Positions 1 through 10,789 of a DNA stretch of 64,000 bases are shown here, one piece after another. The position numbers and the translations under genes are program-made. Source of the stretch: Heliocidaris erythrogramma (lineage: Eukaryota; Echinodermata; Echinoidea; Camarodonta; Echinometridae). Numbering within the stretch: position 1 is the stretch's first letter; every line of letters starts with the position of its first letter. The stretch is from NCBI GenBank assembly GCA_025617745.1, contig CM046869.1, positions 12,481,168 to 12,545,167 on the forward strand, written 5' to 3'. The notes beneath the pieces were generated by a model. The model made no database searches and was not told where the DNA came from. It saw nothing but the letters and a program-made list of their open reading frames with translations.

Positions 1-1188
1 TGAGTTTGCTCTTGAATTATGTTTTCCGCTTACGGAAATTTTGAATGGCTCGTTTCATTCATCAGTTGTACCATGTCAGTGGAAACGGTTTGAGAATATA
101 CCCATTCCTAAATGTCAACCAGTAACATACACAATCTAAGACCTATAGCACTAACCAGTTTTTTGCAAAAATTGCAGAGTCGTTTATATGTAAATGGTTA
201 TTACAAGATATTAAAGACCACATTGATGTCAACCAATATGGAAAATCGACAAGGGCTCTCAACAAACCATTACCTAATTCGATTACTCCACCAAATATAT
301 CAAAATGCAGAATCATGTCAGTCTATATCTACTCTCATATTTACTGATTTCTCAAAAGCGTTTGATCGCATTGATCATAACATTCTTGTCAAAAAATTAC
401 TCAACCTGGGAGTCAGACCTTGCCTTATCTCATGGATCTTGAGCTTTCTTGAACAACGACTACAGCGAGTTAAATACCTTGGTCGGTTTTCAGATTGGTC
501 GACATCACATGCAGGCGTGGCTCAAGGCACAAAGTTAGGCCCCATCCTCTTTCTTATAATGATAAATGATGCATGTATTAACTCTCAGATTCCATATTTT
601 AAATATGTAGATGATCTTACATTGGTTGAATGTCGTAAACAAATACAACCATCAAAATTACAAAGCACTCTGTCTGATTTCCAAGAATGGTCTGTCTCAA
701 ATAATATGCCTCTTAACCCATCTAAATGTTGTTGTATGCATGTTGTTTTCTCAAAAATTGCTACAGAGCAGAGATGCCTGTTCATTGGTAATGAAAGTTT
801 GAATGTAGTGCATAAAGCCAAGATTCTAGGTATTGTTGTACAGTCCAACTTAAAATGGGACAGTCATATATCAAATCTTTTATGTAGATGCAACAAGAAA
901 CTTTATATGCTTCGTTGTCTCAGGACTTATGATCTGCCACTTTGTGATTTAATAATATAAGGGTTATATTCGTCCAATATTGGATTATGGCGTACCAGTT
1001 TTCAATGGTAACCTTACACAAAGCCACGTTTTATGTTTAGAACGCATTCAGAAAAGAGCGTGTAGGATTATGCTGGGTGTTCGATATATTAACTATGATA
1101 ATGCCCTAAAATTGTGTTCCTTATCATCTCTGTCCGAAAGAAGGAAACAATTATGTGTTAAGTTTGCCGTTTCCAAACATTTATATTA
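1..1188 (+). pseudogene. LINE reverse transcriptase fragment, copy A (5' end outside window)
   Basis: This is the 3' half of a CR1/Jockey-type non-LTR retrotransposon ORF2. The frame from 112 to 960 carries RT blocks: NLRPIALTS, the FTDFSKAFDRIDHN block with the first catalytic Asp, GVAQGTKLGP, and the catalytic YVDD box (FKYVDDLTL, about 600-626). A second frame (980-1189) carries the C-terminal LDYGVPVF and RIQKRACRIML blocks. Frameshifts lie near 112-125 and 955-980, and both are shared with the paralogous copy at 26064-28776, so the element was dead before the duplication. The fragment ends at TTAA (about 1185-1188), where it abuts an opposite-strand Tx1-like LINE. Confidence 0.85.
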
Positions 1189-2055
1189 ATTTCTCTTAGA
1201 TGTAGCTTTTTACCAATGTCCTGCCATAATTGTTTAACTTTAGGACATTCTAAAAACAAATGGTATGTTTCAACTTGATGTTTACAAAAGGAACATAGAT
1301 TATCCAACTCGAAACCAAATTGAAAGAGTCTCTGTTTCGTATATATAGCCCCATGCAATAATTTGTATTGAAACTCTTTGTTTATTACTTACAAATGCAT
1401 TTTTCAGTCTTGTAAATATTTCCTTTAAAATCCCAGTTCCAAAATCATGTTGAACATTTCCATCCGTAATCTTTAATGTATAATCTCTTTGAAATTGTTC
1501 AATAAAGTGATTATATAACCTATAGACTTTAAATCACTATATTTAGTATATGACCAAAAATACTCAGATCTATTTGAAAATGTTCAGTATCCACATGTAT
1601 AAAAGCACTCTGCATCCATTCCTGTTCAATGACTGAAAATATTTTTTGAATCATAATCAGGCTGTCGGTGGTAAAACCTAAGTTATAAAAATAAGATATT
1701 GGATTTAAATTACCTCCAACGGTTATATATGATGCTTTAAATATTCCTTTATGAAAAAAGATCAGCATCAAATATCATTTTATTTTGAAAACAAATACTT
1801 CTATTATTAAAAATTATCGGATTGACCTTGTTCTTTTCGACGTGTCTACATGTTCGAAATGTTATCGTCGGAGACGGACGCATAAATCAGCGGCTCCTGT
1901 AGCCATAGCCGGTTTCATTACCACGGATATTTTGAACGGTCATTCAGATTTTCTCACCTGATTTTTGCCTTTATATTACTGTCTCGGATATAACTTCTTC
2001 GTTTTTTGGATATTTCAAGCTCTATAAGCTGTAACTTTTGGTCTCATCACTCATC

Positions 2056-2952
2056 ATGTCTCGTTTCGGTCCCTCTACCAGATCTAAAGCCGCACCCACT
2101 TCTCAGAGCAAACCTGTAGGAACGAGCGAACCTGCCCAAGCCAACCCGCCCGTTACCGCATCTCCATCGGCCCAAAAAGAGCCTACGCTTGCGGATGTGT
2201 ACCGTTCTATTAAGGAATCTTCTGCTGATGTTTGCGTGAAACTAGAAGCCTTGACTAAAGAAGTAACCTCTATCAAATCTAAACTGGAAGATGTTGAAGC
2301 CTCGGTCACTTCTAATTCTGATAAAATCATCGATCTTGAGCAACGAAAGTTACCCGGGTTGGAAGAGAAAATGGCCCTTGTAACCTCCCAGCTGAAAGTT
2401 AAGTTACTGGAAATGGAAATCTACAATCGCCGTTCTAATCTTCTATTCTATGGAGTACCAGAGAATCGAGATGAAAACATATATGATTTGTTACGGGATG
2501 TATTCATTCACCTCGGTATTAGTGACGAAGTCGCTGGTAACATCGCTTTGGTAAACGCTCACCGTCTACCCCGCCGTGATGTCGCCAGCAGCAACCAGTC
2601 CCAAGCACCGCCAAAAGCCATCATCGCTAAATTCGTCTACATGAGAGATCGTAACCTAGTTCTCACTGCCTACGAAAATCGCTCGCGGCACCCAGCCCCA
2701 GTTAACCAACACCAGTTACTATCTGAGGCCAGAGCTCTTGCCCCACCCACGCAGCGTGCCGAGTGGGCGCGACTTTCGGTCCGTACAGATCTTCCCCCCG
2801 AGATGAAGGCTCGTAGGAGTCAACTCGCTAAGTCAGCTTACAATCTCAGAAAGGATAAAGGCTTGTCTACAAAAATCTCTGTAGTTGGTACAAAAGTCAT
2901 ATTGCAATGGAAAGAGAAAAACACCAGAGAATGGAAAAGCTTCACTGAGTGA
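2056..2952 (+). CDS. LINE ORF1 protein (coiled coil plus RNA-binding domain)
   Basis: This is a 298-residue ORF1p counted from the first ATG. The reading frame opens 18 nt further upstream, but only with TTG, so ATG 2056 is preferred. The N-terminus is Ser/Pro/Ala-rich and probably disordered. Residues about 50-125 form a heptad-like coiled coil (VKLEALTKEVTSIKSKLED and on to LEMEIYNRR). An RRM-like block follows (NRRSNLLFYGVPENRDEN), then a basic C-terminal domain. The layout matches L1-type ORF1 proteins, which trimerise through the coiled coil, coat LINE RNA and act as nucleic-acid chaperones in the ribonucleoprotein particle. No frameshift or stop is present. Its exact ORF1 class relative to L1 was assigned from these motifs only. 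Confidence 0.82.
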   Translation: MSRFGPSTRSKAAPTSQSKPVGTSEPAQANPPVTASPSAQKEPTLADVYRSIKESSADVCVKLEALTKEVTSIKSKLEDVEASVTSNSDKIIDLEQRKLPGLEEKMALVTSQLKVKLLEMEIYNRRSNLLFYGVPENRDENIYDLLRDVFIHLGISDEVAGNIALVNAHRLPRRDVASSNQSQAPPKAIIAKFVYMRDRNLVLTAYENRSRHPAPVNQHQLLSEARALAPPTQRAEWARLSVRTDLPPEMKARRSQLAKSAYNLRKDKGLSTKISVVGTKVILQWKEKNTREWKSFTE

Positions 2953-3140
2953 GTTTTTGTCTTGCTATCTCATCTATATGATTTTTCATTCTCTTGTCCA
3001 AGCAATTCGAGATTCCAGTTAAAACTGCGTAGAATTGATGTGCTAGATGGGGCTAGATGATTAACTTTATTTTTTCTCCCTCCAATCAGAAGTTACTCGT
3101 AACTCACCTAGAATTCTGATTTTTCTTTTCTTTTTAATTA

Positions 3141-3430
3141 TATCTGTATAAAAATAATCACCTTTTTGGCAGAAAATAACACATGAACATCTATCATGAT
3201 TTTACATTTTCCATTTATGATAATGTTTAAATATTACACTCGTGATTACACGCGTGATATTTGAGTGTCTGCATTTTGTATGTGTACAGACATGCTACCT
3301 AAGTAATGTATTTTTTGATATTCTAATATCAGTAATATTTTCTGACCGACATTATCTGTATAAAAATAATCACCTTTTTGGCAGAAAATAACACATGAAC
3401 ATCTATCATGATTTTACATTTTCCATTTAT
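3141..3430 (+). repeat. Pair of identical 78-bp direct repeats between LINE ORF1 and ORF2
   Basis: Positions 3141-3218 and 3353-3430 are identical over 78 bp (both start TATCTGTATAAAAATAATCA), separated by 134 bp of AT-rich sequence. They lie in the inter-ORF region of the LINE. The perfect identity implies either a recent internal duplication or a maintained function. Whether they belong to the element consensus cannot be told from one copy. Confidence 0.9.
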
Positions 3431-3848
3431 CTCGTTTTAGAAACAATGTTCTGGAGTGCAAAGTATATCCTATATATATTAATTAATACCTAATTAGCTA
3501 TGTTTGACTTGTATGCTTTCTGCCATCCTCGCCGATAAACTCGGCCAGCCCCTTGCCGGGATACTCGTTATTCGGTTTGTTTACCTGTTATCGTTTCAAA
3601 CTGATGTTATCTATCATGTAGTAATTATGTGTAACTTTTGCACATTTGAGTATCTTGCATTTTCTATTTAAAAAAAACAAAACAACTTTTTCTCACAATA
3701 AGCTAAGAGTTTAGTAATGTTGGCTAACTTTATGTATTTTCTTATTTGTGTGTATTCTTTTCTCTTTTTTTTTTTTTTTTTTTTTTATTCGACCGTATAA
3801 TTCATACAATAATTTGGCTGCAAAGCTGCTGATTTATTTGCAACAACA

Positions 3849-4157
3849 ATGCACAGGATAACATTTTCTGTGCTTGAATTGTCAGTATTGACTATTTTGT
3901 ATATATACTTTGAATGCTGTGGGTGTGTCATCCAACGTACCTGCTGTTTTTTCGCAGCTTTATTTGGTATTGTTCAGTCAGTGCGTCTTGCTATGTATTT
4001 CCATTCTATATGTATCTTGTGTCTTAATGCCTTAATTACATTTGCCATTTTTGCTTGTTTTGGCTGTTTTGCAGTTCTAAGAGTTCGTCTTTTGATAGTC
4101 ACTTTCAATCACCCCCGCTCATTCCATTCTACATTTGTTATATCATTCTATGGATGA
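3849..4157 (+). other. Small hydrophobic ORF overlapping the LINE ORF2 start
   Basis: This ATG-initiated frame encodes 102 residues rich in Phe, Leu, Ile and Cys. Its TGA stop (4155-4157) overlaps the first codons of ORF2, whose ATG is at 4150. I recognise no domain. The hydrophobicity may simply reflect T-rich sequence. The stop/start overlap would allow coupled re-initiation of ORF2, but that is inference. It is most likely a chance ORF in a 1.2-kb inter-ORF region. Confidence 0.2.
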
Positions 4158-7100
4158 TGAGTATGTTGATGTAAACGACCGTGACAATCCCCCTCGGTAT
4201 TTAAACTTCCAAACACCTGAACTTTTATTTGATTTTGATTCCAATGACATATCCTTGCACAAAATGTCGTCTAAATACTTTTCAGTCAATAACGTTATCA
4301 GGAACTCTTTGAATTCAAAAGACAAACTCTTTCTCATGCACCATAATGTTAGAAGTCTCTGTAAGAATGTGGACCAATTTCATTCTTTTATTCATCAACT
4401 CAATTATGGTTACTATGTCGTTGGTTTATCTGAAACCTGGTTGAATGATTTTCAATGCCCTCTTGTTTCCATTGATGGTTTCACCTTTTATACTAATAAC
4501 AGAGAACATAAAAGAGGGGGAGGAGTCGGGTTTTACGTATCTAATAATTTAAAGGTCAGAGAACTAAAAGAGCTCAATATAATGTCTGATGTTATTGAAT
4601 GTATTTTTATTCAAATTGAAATGCCTGACAAGAATCAAATGGTTGTTGGTGAAATATACAGGCCCCCCAAAGGTAACGTCCAAGATTTTTTGGATTGTGT
4701 CCAAAACCTATTGTCGTCTCCTATTCTTAACAACAAGAATGCCTTTTTTATGGGAGATTTCAACCTAGATTTATTGCATTGTAACATTGCCTCTTCTTGC
4801 CAAGAATTTCTTGATGTCATGTTATCCAATTCTTACATACCCTCGATTACCAAACCTACCAGAATTACAGACTCGTCGTCTACCTTGATTGATAATATTT
4901 TTGTAAATAGTTTCTCAAACACATCATCTGGCATTTTGATGTCTGATATGTCAGACCATTTCCCTATTTTTGTTGAAGTGTTTCTCGGTAGAGGTAACAA
5001 TAAATCTGCATCAATTAGTGTTCGAGATTTTTCTGAAGAAAATTTAAATAGACTTAGGGAGAGATTAGCACAGATCGACTGGAATGTTATTTATAACATT
5101 CAAGACTTGGATACTTGTTTTGACAATTTCTTGGACCTTTTTATGTCGACTTATAATGCTACAATCCCTCTTAAGAAGTTTTCCCGCTCTACATATAAAA
5201 AGACACCTAGACTTCCTTGGATCTCTAAATCTCTCCTTAAGTCTATCAACCGTAAAAACAATCTGTTTTGTAAATATAAGAAACACACTGGAATTGACAA
5301 ACTTAAAAGAAAATATATTCGATATCGTAATGTTCTGACAACTTCCCTACGTCTTGCCAAAAAAATGTATTTTTCTAATCAATTTAACAAGTACAAGAAT
5401 GATATTTCGAGTACGTGGAAGGTGATAAATAAGGTCCTACATTCAAGCAGGAATTCCGAACCAACAAAGGAAATCTCACACAATGGGGAAATAATCGAAG
5501 ATCCTGCTGTTATGGCTGAGTTGTTTAACAATTACTTTGTTCAAATTGGTTCCAACCTTTCAAAGAATATCCCTGAACCTGATAGAGGATTTAAATCTTT
5601 TTTAAAGAATCCTAATCCGCAATCTATTTTCCTTACCCCGATACTTGAATACGAAGTTAAAGACACTGTTAATAATTTAAAATGTAACAAGAGTCCTGGA
5701 AGTGATGAACTTACAAATTTCCTTTTGAAAAACGTAATTAATGCAATACTCTCACCATTGACATATATTTTTAATCAATCTTTACTAAATGGCGTTGTTC
5801 CTTGTAATATGAAAGTAGCAAAAGTTATACCCGTTTTTAAAAAAGATAATAAACGAGATATTTGCAATTATCGTCCAATCTCACTTCTCACATCCATTTC
5901 AAAGATACTTGAAAAATTAATGTACTCGCGCTTAATTAAATTTTTAACTGACTGTAAAATAATATGTGATTCTCAGTTTGGTTTTAGGAAAAAACATTCA
6001 ACTGTTCATGCTTTACTTTCTTTTATTGATAAGGTTGCATGTGCTGTTGATAAGTCCTTACACACTGTTGGTATATTCCTGGACCTTTCCAAGGCCTTCG
6101 ACACGATCAACCATGATATTTTGTTATACAAATTATCACATTATGGTATTCGTGGGAGGGCCTTGGATTGGTTCAGCAGCTACCTCACTTCTCGTAAACA
6201 ATTTGTTTCTTTAGCAGGTAAAAATTCCAGAGTGAAATCAATATCTTGCGGAGTACCCCAAGGATCACTCCTTGGCCCCTTACTTTTTATTCTTTATATT
6301 AATGATTTTAAAAATTCTTCCAATATTTTTTCATTTATTTTGTTTGCTGATGATTCTAATCTTTTTCTATCTCACCGTGACCCACATACACTACTTAATC
6401 TTTTGAATAAAGAACTTCGTTCAGTTCAGTCTTGGATAAGAGCTAACAAGTTATCACTTAATGTTAAGAAAACCAATTTTATGATATTTAGCAATTCTCT
6501 TAAAAGTTTACCTGGTCAAGTAGTTATGGATAATGTCAATTTATTACAGGTTGAATCTACCAAATTTCTTGGACTCTACATCGATCATGATTTGTCTTGG
6601 AAGTGTCACATCAATTACTTATGCAAATTGATTTCTAGAAATATCGGTATTGTAAACAAGCTAAAATTCTTTTTTCCTGATTATATTCTGTTGAACTTAT
6701 ATATGACTCTCATTTCATCACGATTAAATTATGGTATATTGGCTTGGGGCAATACAAACAAGACCCTATTAGACAAGTTATTTAAATTGCAAAAGCGGGC
6801 TATTAGGTTGATTAACCAATCTGACTTTTATGCTCACACAAATCCATTATTTCAAAAAAATAAAATCCTAAAAATCCATGATTTATACGAATTTCACTTG
6901 GGTATATTTATGTTTCAACTCTCAAAAGACGATCTACCGGAAATTTTTTCATCTTTATTTGAAAGAAACAACCTCATCCATTCTTATCCTACCCGCCAAA
7001 GGGACTCATTCCACCTTCCACGTACTCGTACATTATTTGCTCAAAGAACAATTGCATTCGAAGGACCCAGGTTTTGGAATCATCTTCCTAACGAAATAAT

Positions 7101-7173
7101 CAACTGTTTATCCTTAAATACGTTTAAATATAAATTAAAATGCTCTCTTTTGTCCAGTTATGGACCCAGTTAA
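4150..7173 (+). CDS. LINE ORF2: endonuclease and reverse transcriptase, intact
   Basis: This is a 1007-residue polyprotein from the ATG at 4150; the open frame reaches upstream to a TTG at 4135. The N-terminal third is an APE-type endonuclease that nicks target DNA, with HHNVRSL, the catalytic Glu in GLSETW, a GGGVGFYV loop, MGDFNLD and the SDHFPIF histidine. The central part is the reverse transcriptase, with NYRPISLLT, QFGFRKKHST, LDLSKAFDTINHD, the CGVPQGSLLGPLLF block and the catalytic FADD. The C-terminal region has LNYGILAWG and the usual FEGPRFWNHLP end block. Target-primed reverse transcription in the nucleus is the expected role. The length and the complete motif set suggest the protein could be functional. 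The FADD, GVPQGS and FWN.LP motifs point to the CR1/L2/Rex group; the exact clade is not resolved. Confidence 0.92.
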   Translation: MDDEYVDVNDRDNPPRYLNFQTPELLFDFDSNDISLHKMSSKYFSVNNVIRNSLNSKDKLFLMHHNVRSLCKNVDQFHSFIHQLNYGYYVVGLSETWLNDFQCPLVSIDGFTFYTNNREHKRGGGVGFYVSNNLKVRELKELNIMSDVIECIFIQIEMPDKNQMVVGEIYRPPKGNVQDFLDCVQNLLSSPILNNKNAFFMGDFNLDLLHCNIASSCQEFLDVMLSNSYIPSITKPTRITDSSSTLIDNIFVNSFSNTSSGILMSDMSDHFPIFVEVFLGRGNNKSASISVRDFSEENLNRLRERLAQIDWNVIYNIQDLDTCFDNFLDLFMSTYNATIPLKKFSRSTYKKTPRLPWISKSLLKSINRKNNLFCKYKKHTGIDKLKRKYIRYRNVLTTSLRLAKKMYFSNQFNKYKNDISSTWKVINKVLHSSRNSEPTKEISHNGEIIEDPAVMAELFNNYFVQIGSNLSKNIPEPDRGFKSFLKNPNPQSIFLTPILEYEVKDTVNNLKCNKSPGSDELTNFLLKNVINAILSPLTYIFNQSLLNGVVPCNMKVAKVIPVFKKDNKRDICNYRPISLLTSISKILEKLMYSRLIKFLTDCKIICDSQFGFRKKHSTVHALLSFIDKVACAVDKSLHTVGIFLDLSKAFDTINHDILLYKLSHYGIRGRALDWFSSYLTSRKQFVSLAGKNSRVKSISCGVPQGSLLGPLLFILYINDFKNSSNIFSFILFADDSNLFLSHRDPHTLLNLLNKELRSVQSWIRANKLSLNVKKTNFMIFSNSLKSLPGQVVMDNVNLLQVESTKFLGLYIDHDLSWKCHINYLCKLISRNIGIVNKLKFFFPDYILLNLYMTLISSRLNYGILAWGNTNKTLLDKLFKLQKRAIRLINQSDFYAHTNPLFQKNKILKIHDLYEFHLGIFMFQLSKDDLPEIFSSLFERNNLIHSYPTRQRDSFHLPRTRTLFAQRTIAFEGPRFWNHLPNEIINCLSLNTFKYKLKCSLLSSYGPS

Positions 7174-8394
7174 GACGCACTGGCTGAACAAATATGAATT
7201 ATTTGCCATGTTTTCTACCCTTGTATCGTTTTTTAAAGTACGTTACTGCGTTAGTATTGATTTTTCTCTCTCTTTTCTTACCTCCCCTCTCTCTCTTATT
7301 CTTATAGCTTCTCCGTTTTTCTTCTCATTCTTTACCCCACAATTTCTTTTCACTTACCTTTGGCTCTTCCAATGTAGTCTGTTTTTTTTTGCGTTCCTTC
7401 TCCTTGATTGCTGATTTCATAATATTTTAAAGGAACCTGCAGACTTTACAAGCTCTGCTTTTTATGCAGGTTCCTTCATATTTCGAACTCATTTATTGTC
7501 ATTGTTACAATCTACTGCCATTTTTGCTATACTGAAATTACTTTGCTACACTGTATTGTTATAATCAAATGTATTGTCTTATATTATGTTGATAATTTAC
7601 TTATTTTGTGATATGAGAAATATGAGAATAAATTCAAATCAAATCAAATCAAATTCGTCAATATCTTGCCAGGCTTTTAACATATCTTAATAAAAAATGG
7701 GTATACCATCTAAATTCATTTTCTTCATATCATAATTACAAAGAAATATACTTCGACCTCCAATCGATCTAAAAGTTAGTTTCCACCCTAAATATTTTTC
7801 ACTGTACAACAGCCGTTTGATCCACATTATTCTTTGAGTCTTAAGAAAAGTTTCGTAGTCAGTTACCCGAAGCCCACATGCAGAATAATCTTGATATAAT
7901 ATTTCCCTTTTTATTCTATCTTTCCTACCCCAAATGAAATTAAAGGATTTTTTTTTTCAATTTCTTCAAGGATACTATGTGGAACAGATATAAGAGAAGA
8001 AACGTAATTTAATTTTGAATATACATACATTTTCAATAATTTGATTTGCCGTACGTCGTAAGATCTCGTTGGCTCCACCAACCTATTAATCTTTTTATTT
8101 TACTTAATATCTCTTTGTAGTTTAAATCATCTTTTATTTTAGAATTACGTGAAAAATAAACTCCTACGATTTTTATGTCTTGTACTCTATGTCCCAAAAA
8201 GCATATCAATCGCTTCCCCCAAACAGATAAAATTTGTCTTATCCATATTTATTTTTAATCCACTTAATTTCTCTCAGTCTTCGAAGAAACAATGTAATAT
8301 CATCGGCGTAAAGTACCTGCTTTATTTTTCCAGTATCAAACCGAATTCCTTCAATACTAAGGTCATTTCGGATATAATGAGCAAGCAGCTCAAT

Positions 8395-9113
8395 TTGATT
8401 TGATTTTGATTTGATTTATTCGTCAGGTATATTGCAATACAAACATAACCAGGTACCATGACAGGATAGCCCATGAAAGCCGAAATGGCTTATTTCCAAT
8501 GGGGTCCTTATACCTAAATAACTGATTAAAAATACACTAAGAAAACACATTAGTACGGCTACAAGACTATCGTACACGTACGACAAGTAATAAGAATGTA
8601 CTAAAGTAGCAAAATAAAACATAACATTTGTATAAAGTAGGCGAAGATTACATAAATGTGAAAACAAGACTTACTCAACGGAAAAAAACTATATACAAAA
8701 AATCATAATGAAACTATCGATAATAAACGTTGGTTACATAAGTCATATAATATAGGAAAAAACCATCTGAGCTACAAAAAGGAGAGGAGAAATATAGTTA
8801 TGGAGTAGACATATTTTTCAGATGATGCTTCAATATCCTTTTAAAATGTAAAAAAATCTTAACTGACTTAACATGATTTGGGAGGGAATTCCAGAAAAGA
8901 ATACCGTTAAAATAAAAGGAATTTCCAATTTTACCTTTCCGCTTAGGCACTACGAAATTAAATTGACTATTTCTAGTGTCATGCCCATGAACACTTGAAG
9001 AGCGAGTAAAATTATTTGAAATATAGTGATCTGCATTAGAGTAAAAAATCTTATGTACATGGTGAATTAAAAGTTGTTGTGATCTAAGGTTTACATGAAG
9101 AAGACCAGCTATT
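8395..9113 (-). mobile_element. 5'-truncated LINE insertion (ORF2 C-terminus and 3' UTR)
   Basis: Read on the minus strand, about 9010-8810 encodes a LINE ORF2 C-terminus (HDTRNSQFNFVVPKR, then FYFNGILFWNSLP and LKHHLKNMS). A 3' UTR follows, ending in AATC/AAATC-type repeats at 8395-8416. The insertion is flanked by TCAAT at 8390-8394 and again at 9114-9118, consistent with a 5-bp target duplication. Copy B reads directly CAGCTCAATAGCTATTG at the equivalent site (about 32282), so this is the empty site. The AAATC tail resembles that of the full-length LINE at 1852-7653, but the body differs, so it is a related family. Confidence 0.8.
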
Positions 9114-10480
9114 TCAATAGCTGTTATAAATAAATAGGGGACAAAAGGTCCCCTTGCCTTACCCCTCTTTTAACTTTAAAGTATCCAGTTGAGTGTCCCC
9201 CGTTCATCACGCAACTACTAAAATCATTATAAAGAATTTTAACCAAAGAGCACAATACATTACCGAACAGTAATCTATGTAAAATACAGTCAAATGCTTT
9301 TTCGAAATCTACAGCGATAAGAAAACCTACAGGCTGATACAATGCCTGAAAAATACATCTATTAACCGCACTGCCTCCCCAATATTTCTCTCTTTAACGT
9401 AGCCCACCTGATCGTAATGAATGATATCTCCTAAAACCTCTTTTACCCTTTTAGCTAATACTTTTGACAGAATTTTATAGTCAAGATTTAAAAGAGTTAT
9501 CGGCCTTTAGTTTTTCATGTACAAAGGATCTTTTCCCTCTTTCTCAATAAGTGTAATGACTCCCTGTCTCTGTGAATTGGATAACACCTCAGTTTCGAAA
9601 CTCTCATTAAATGCTTGCACTATATACTTCCCTAAGATTGGTCAAAATGTATAATAGAATTCAGCTGTAAAGCCATCATTGCCTGGTGACTTATTCCATT
9701 TCATTTCCTTAAGAGCTTGATAGCATTCTTCGAATGTTATATGCCCTTCACAAAATGCTTTATTTTCTTCGCTTAGTTTGGGCAGTTCGCTTAAAAACAT
9801 TAATAATATCTTCTGTTATGTCCTTATTTTGACATGCATATAAATTCTTATAAAACTCCCCAATGATCTTTAAAATCCATTTACTATCACGTATCACCTC
9901 ATTATTGCTATTATATATTTCCTTGATCGCAATTTTTCTTTTATTCGACTTTAATAATTGTTCAAAAAATTGACAATTTCTTTCTCCTTCAGACCATTCT
10001 CCCTTCGATCGTACCTTTAAGCCTTGACGAGAATAGTCAAAAAGCTTTTCCAGTTCATTTGTTTTTCTTCCTGAATGTTATTTTGCAAATTAAACGTCAA
10101 TCGATATTCTAAGTCTATAATTTCTTTTTTCCAATATTTCAACTTTTGCTTTCCTGAGTTTTGCTTTTTCAAGGGAAAACTTCGTAATATATTCCCGTAG
10201 TTTCATTTTCATAAAATCCCAAGATTTTATTTTACTATTTATTTGAGACAGGCACGTTTCCTCTATTTCAATAATCTTATTTTTTACCCCATCGACAAAA
10301 TCCTTGTCATAACATAGACTACTATTGAACTTATATGATTTACCAAAAATGAAATTATCGACCAAATTTGTAACTTCTACTCTAATATACATGGTTAGAA
10401 ACTTTGTCGAAAGGTTTAAAAATGGCCAATTTAAAAAAAAAACAATGGTTTTGAATCTCTCAATGTCTTGCCAACTTACC

Positions 10481-10789
10481 GATTTAAAAGCTTAACCTCC
10501 TCTTTAAATTTCCTGCCATCAAATGCAATGTGGTCATATCACAAAAATGGACAGTGTGTGCAAAAAGTTTTGCTCGTTCTACCCATGCATTTGGTATGAT
10601 TTTTTAGAGCTCTTAATCAAAAGTTATTGAGCAAAACCTCAAAATGTGGTCAATTTTCTGGAAAGGGTTAAAAAGTTTGCAAGAAAACATTAGTTCAAGC
10701 AGTTGGCTTCGTCACCAAAGTGAAGCGAATTCGGTTCCTGAGAATTATCACAAAATTATTTTTACTAACTAAAGTGACATTTGTCACCA
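10481..10789. other. No gene seen; unassigned sequence shared with copy B
   Basis: This AT-rich stretch is nearly identical to 33640-33935. It shows no open reading frame of note, and no transposon end or RNA gene was recognised. Confidence 0.5.

Larger units (their letters stand above)
1852..7653 (+). mobile_element. Full-length two-ORF non-LTR retrotransposon (CR1/L2-like)
   Basis: The element spans about 5.8 kb: a 5' UTR, ORF1 (2056-2952), a long inter-ORF region, ORF2 (4150-7173), and a 3' UTR ending in a short tandem repeat tail of AAATC units (about 7633-7653). The paralogous locus at 30090-30110 reads straight through the site (GTCTACATTCGTC), which sets the ends to within a few bases. 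I see no convincing long target-site duplication. A short-repeat tail instead of poly-A is usual for CR1/L2-group LINEs. Both ORFs are open with catalytic residues in place, so this is the youngest-looking retrotransposon in the window. It lies inside the dead Tx1-like LINE, so it inserted after the tandem duplication. Confidence 0.88.
1189..10480 (-). pseudogene. Tx1/L1-like LINE ORF2 remains, copy A, interrupted by two younger LINE insertions
   Basis: Read on the minus strand, three surviving segments form one ORF2. Segment 10480-9119 holds the region before and at the start of RT, including the AVDFEKAFD and KRGVRQGDLLSP blocks (9342-9124). Segment 8394-7654 holds the catalytic YADD box (8310-8299) and the following connection. 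Segment 1851-1189 holds the C-terminal zf-RVT zinc-knuckle (LCSFCKHQVETYH...FLECPKVKQLW, 1300-1230). Stops and frameshifts are frequent, and a 43-bp deletion follows YADD compared with copy B. The gaps are explained by insertions at 1852-7653 and 8395-9113, both absent from copy B. The FEKAFD, RGVRQGDPLSP-like and zf-RVT set is typical of the L1/Tx1 group. It is not functional. Confidence 0.8.
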
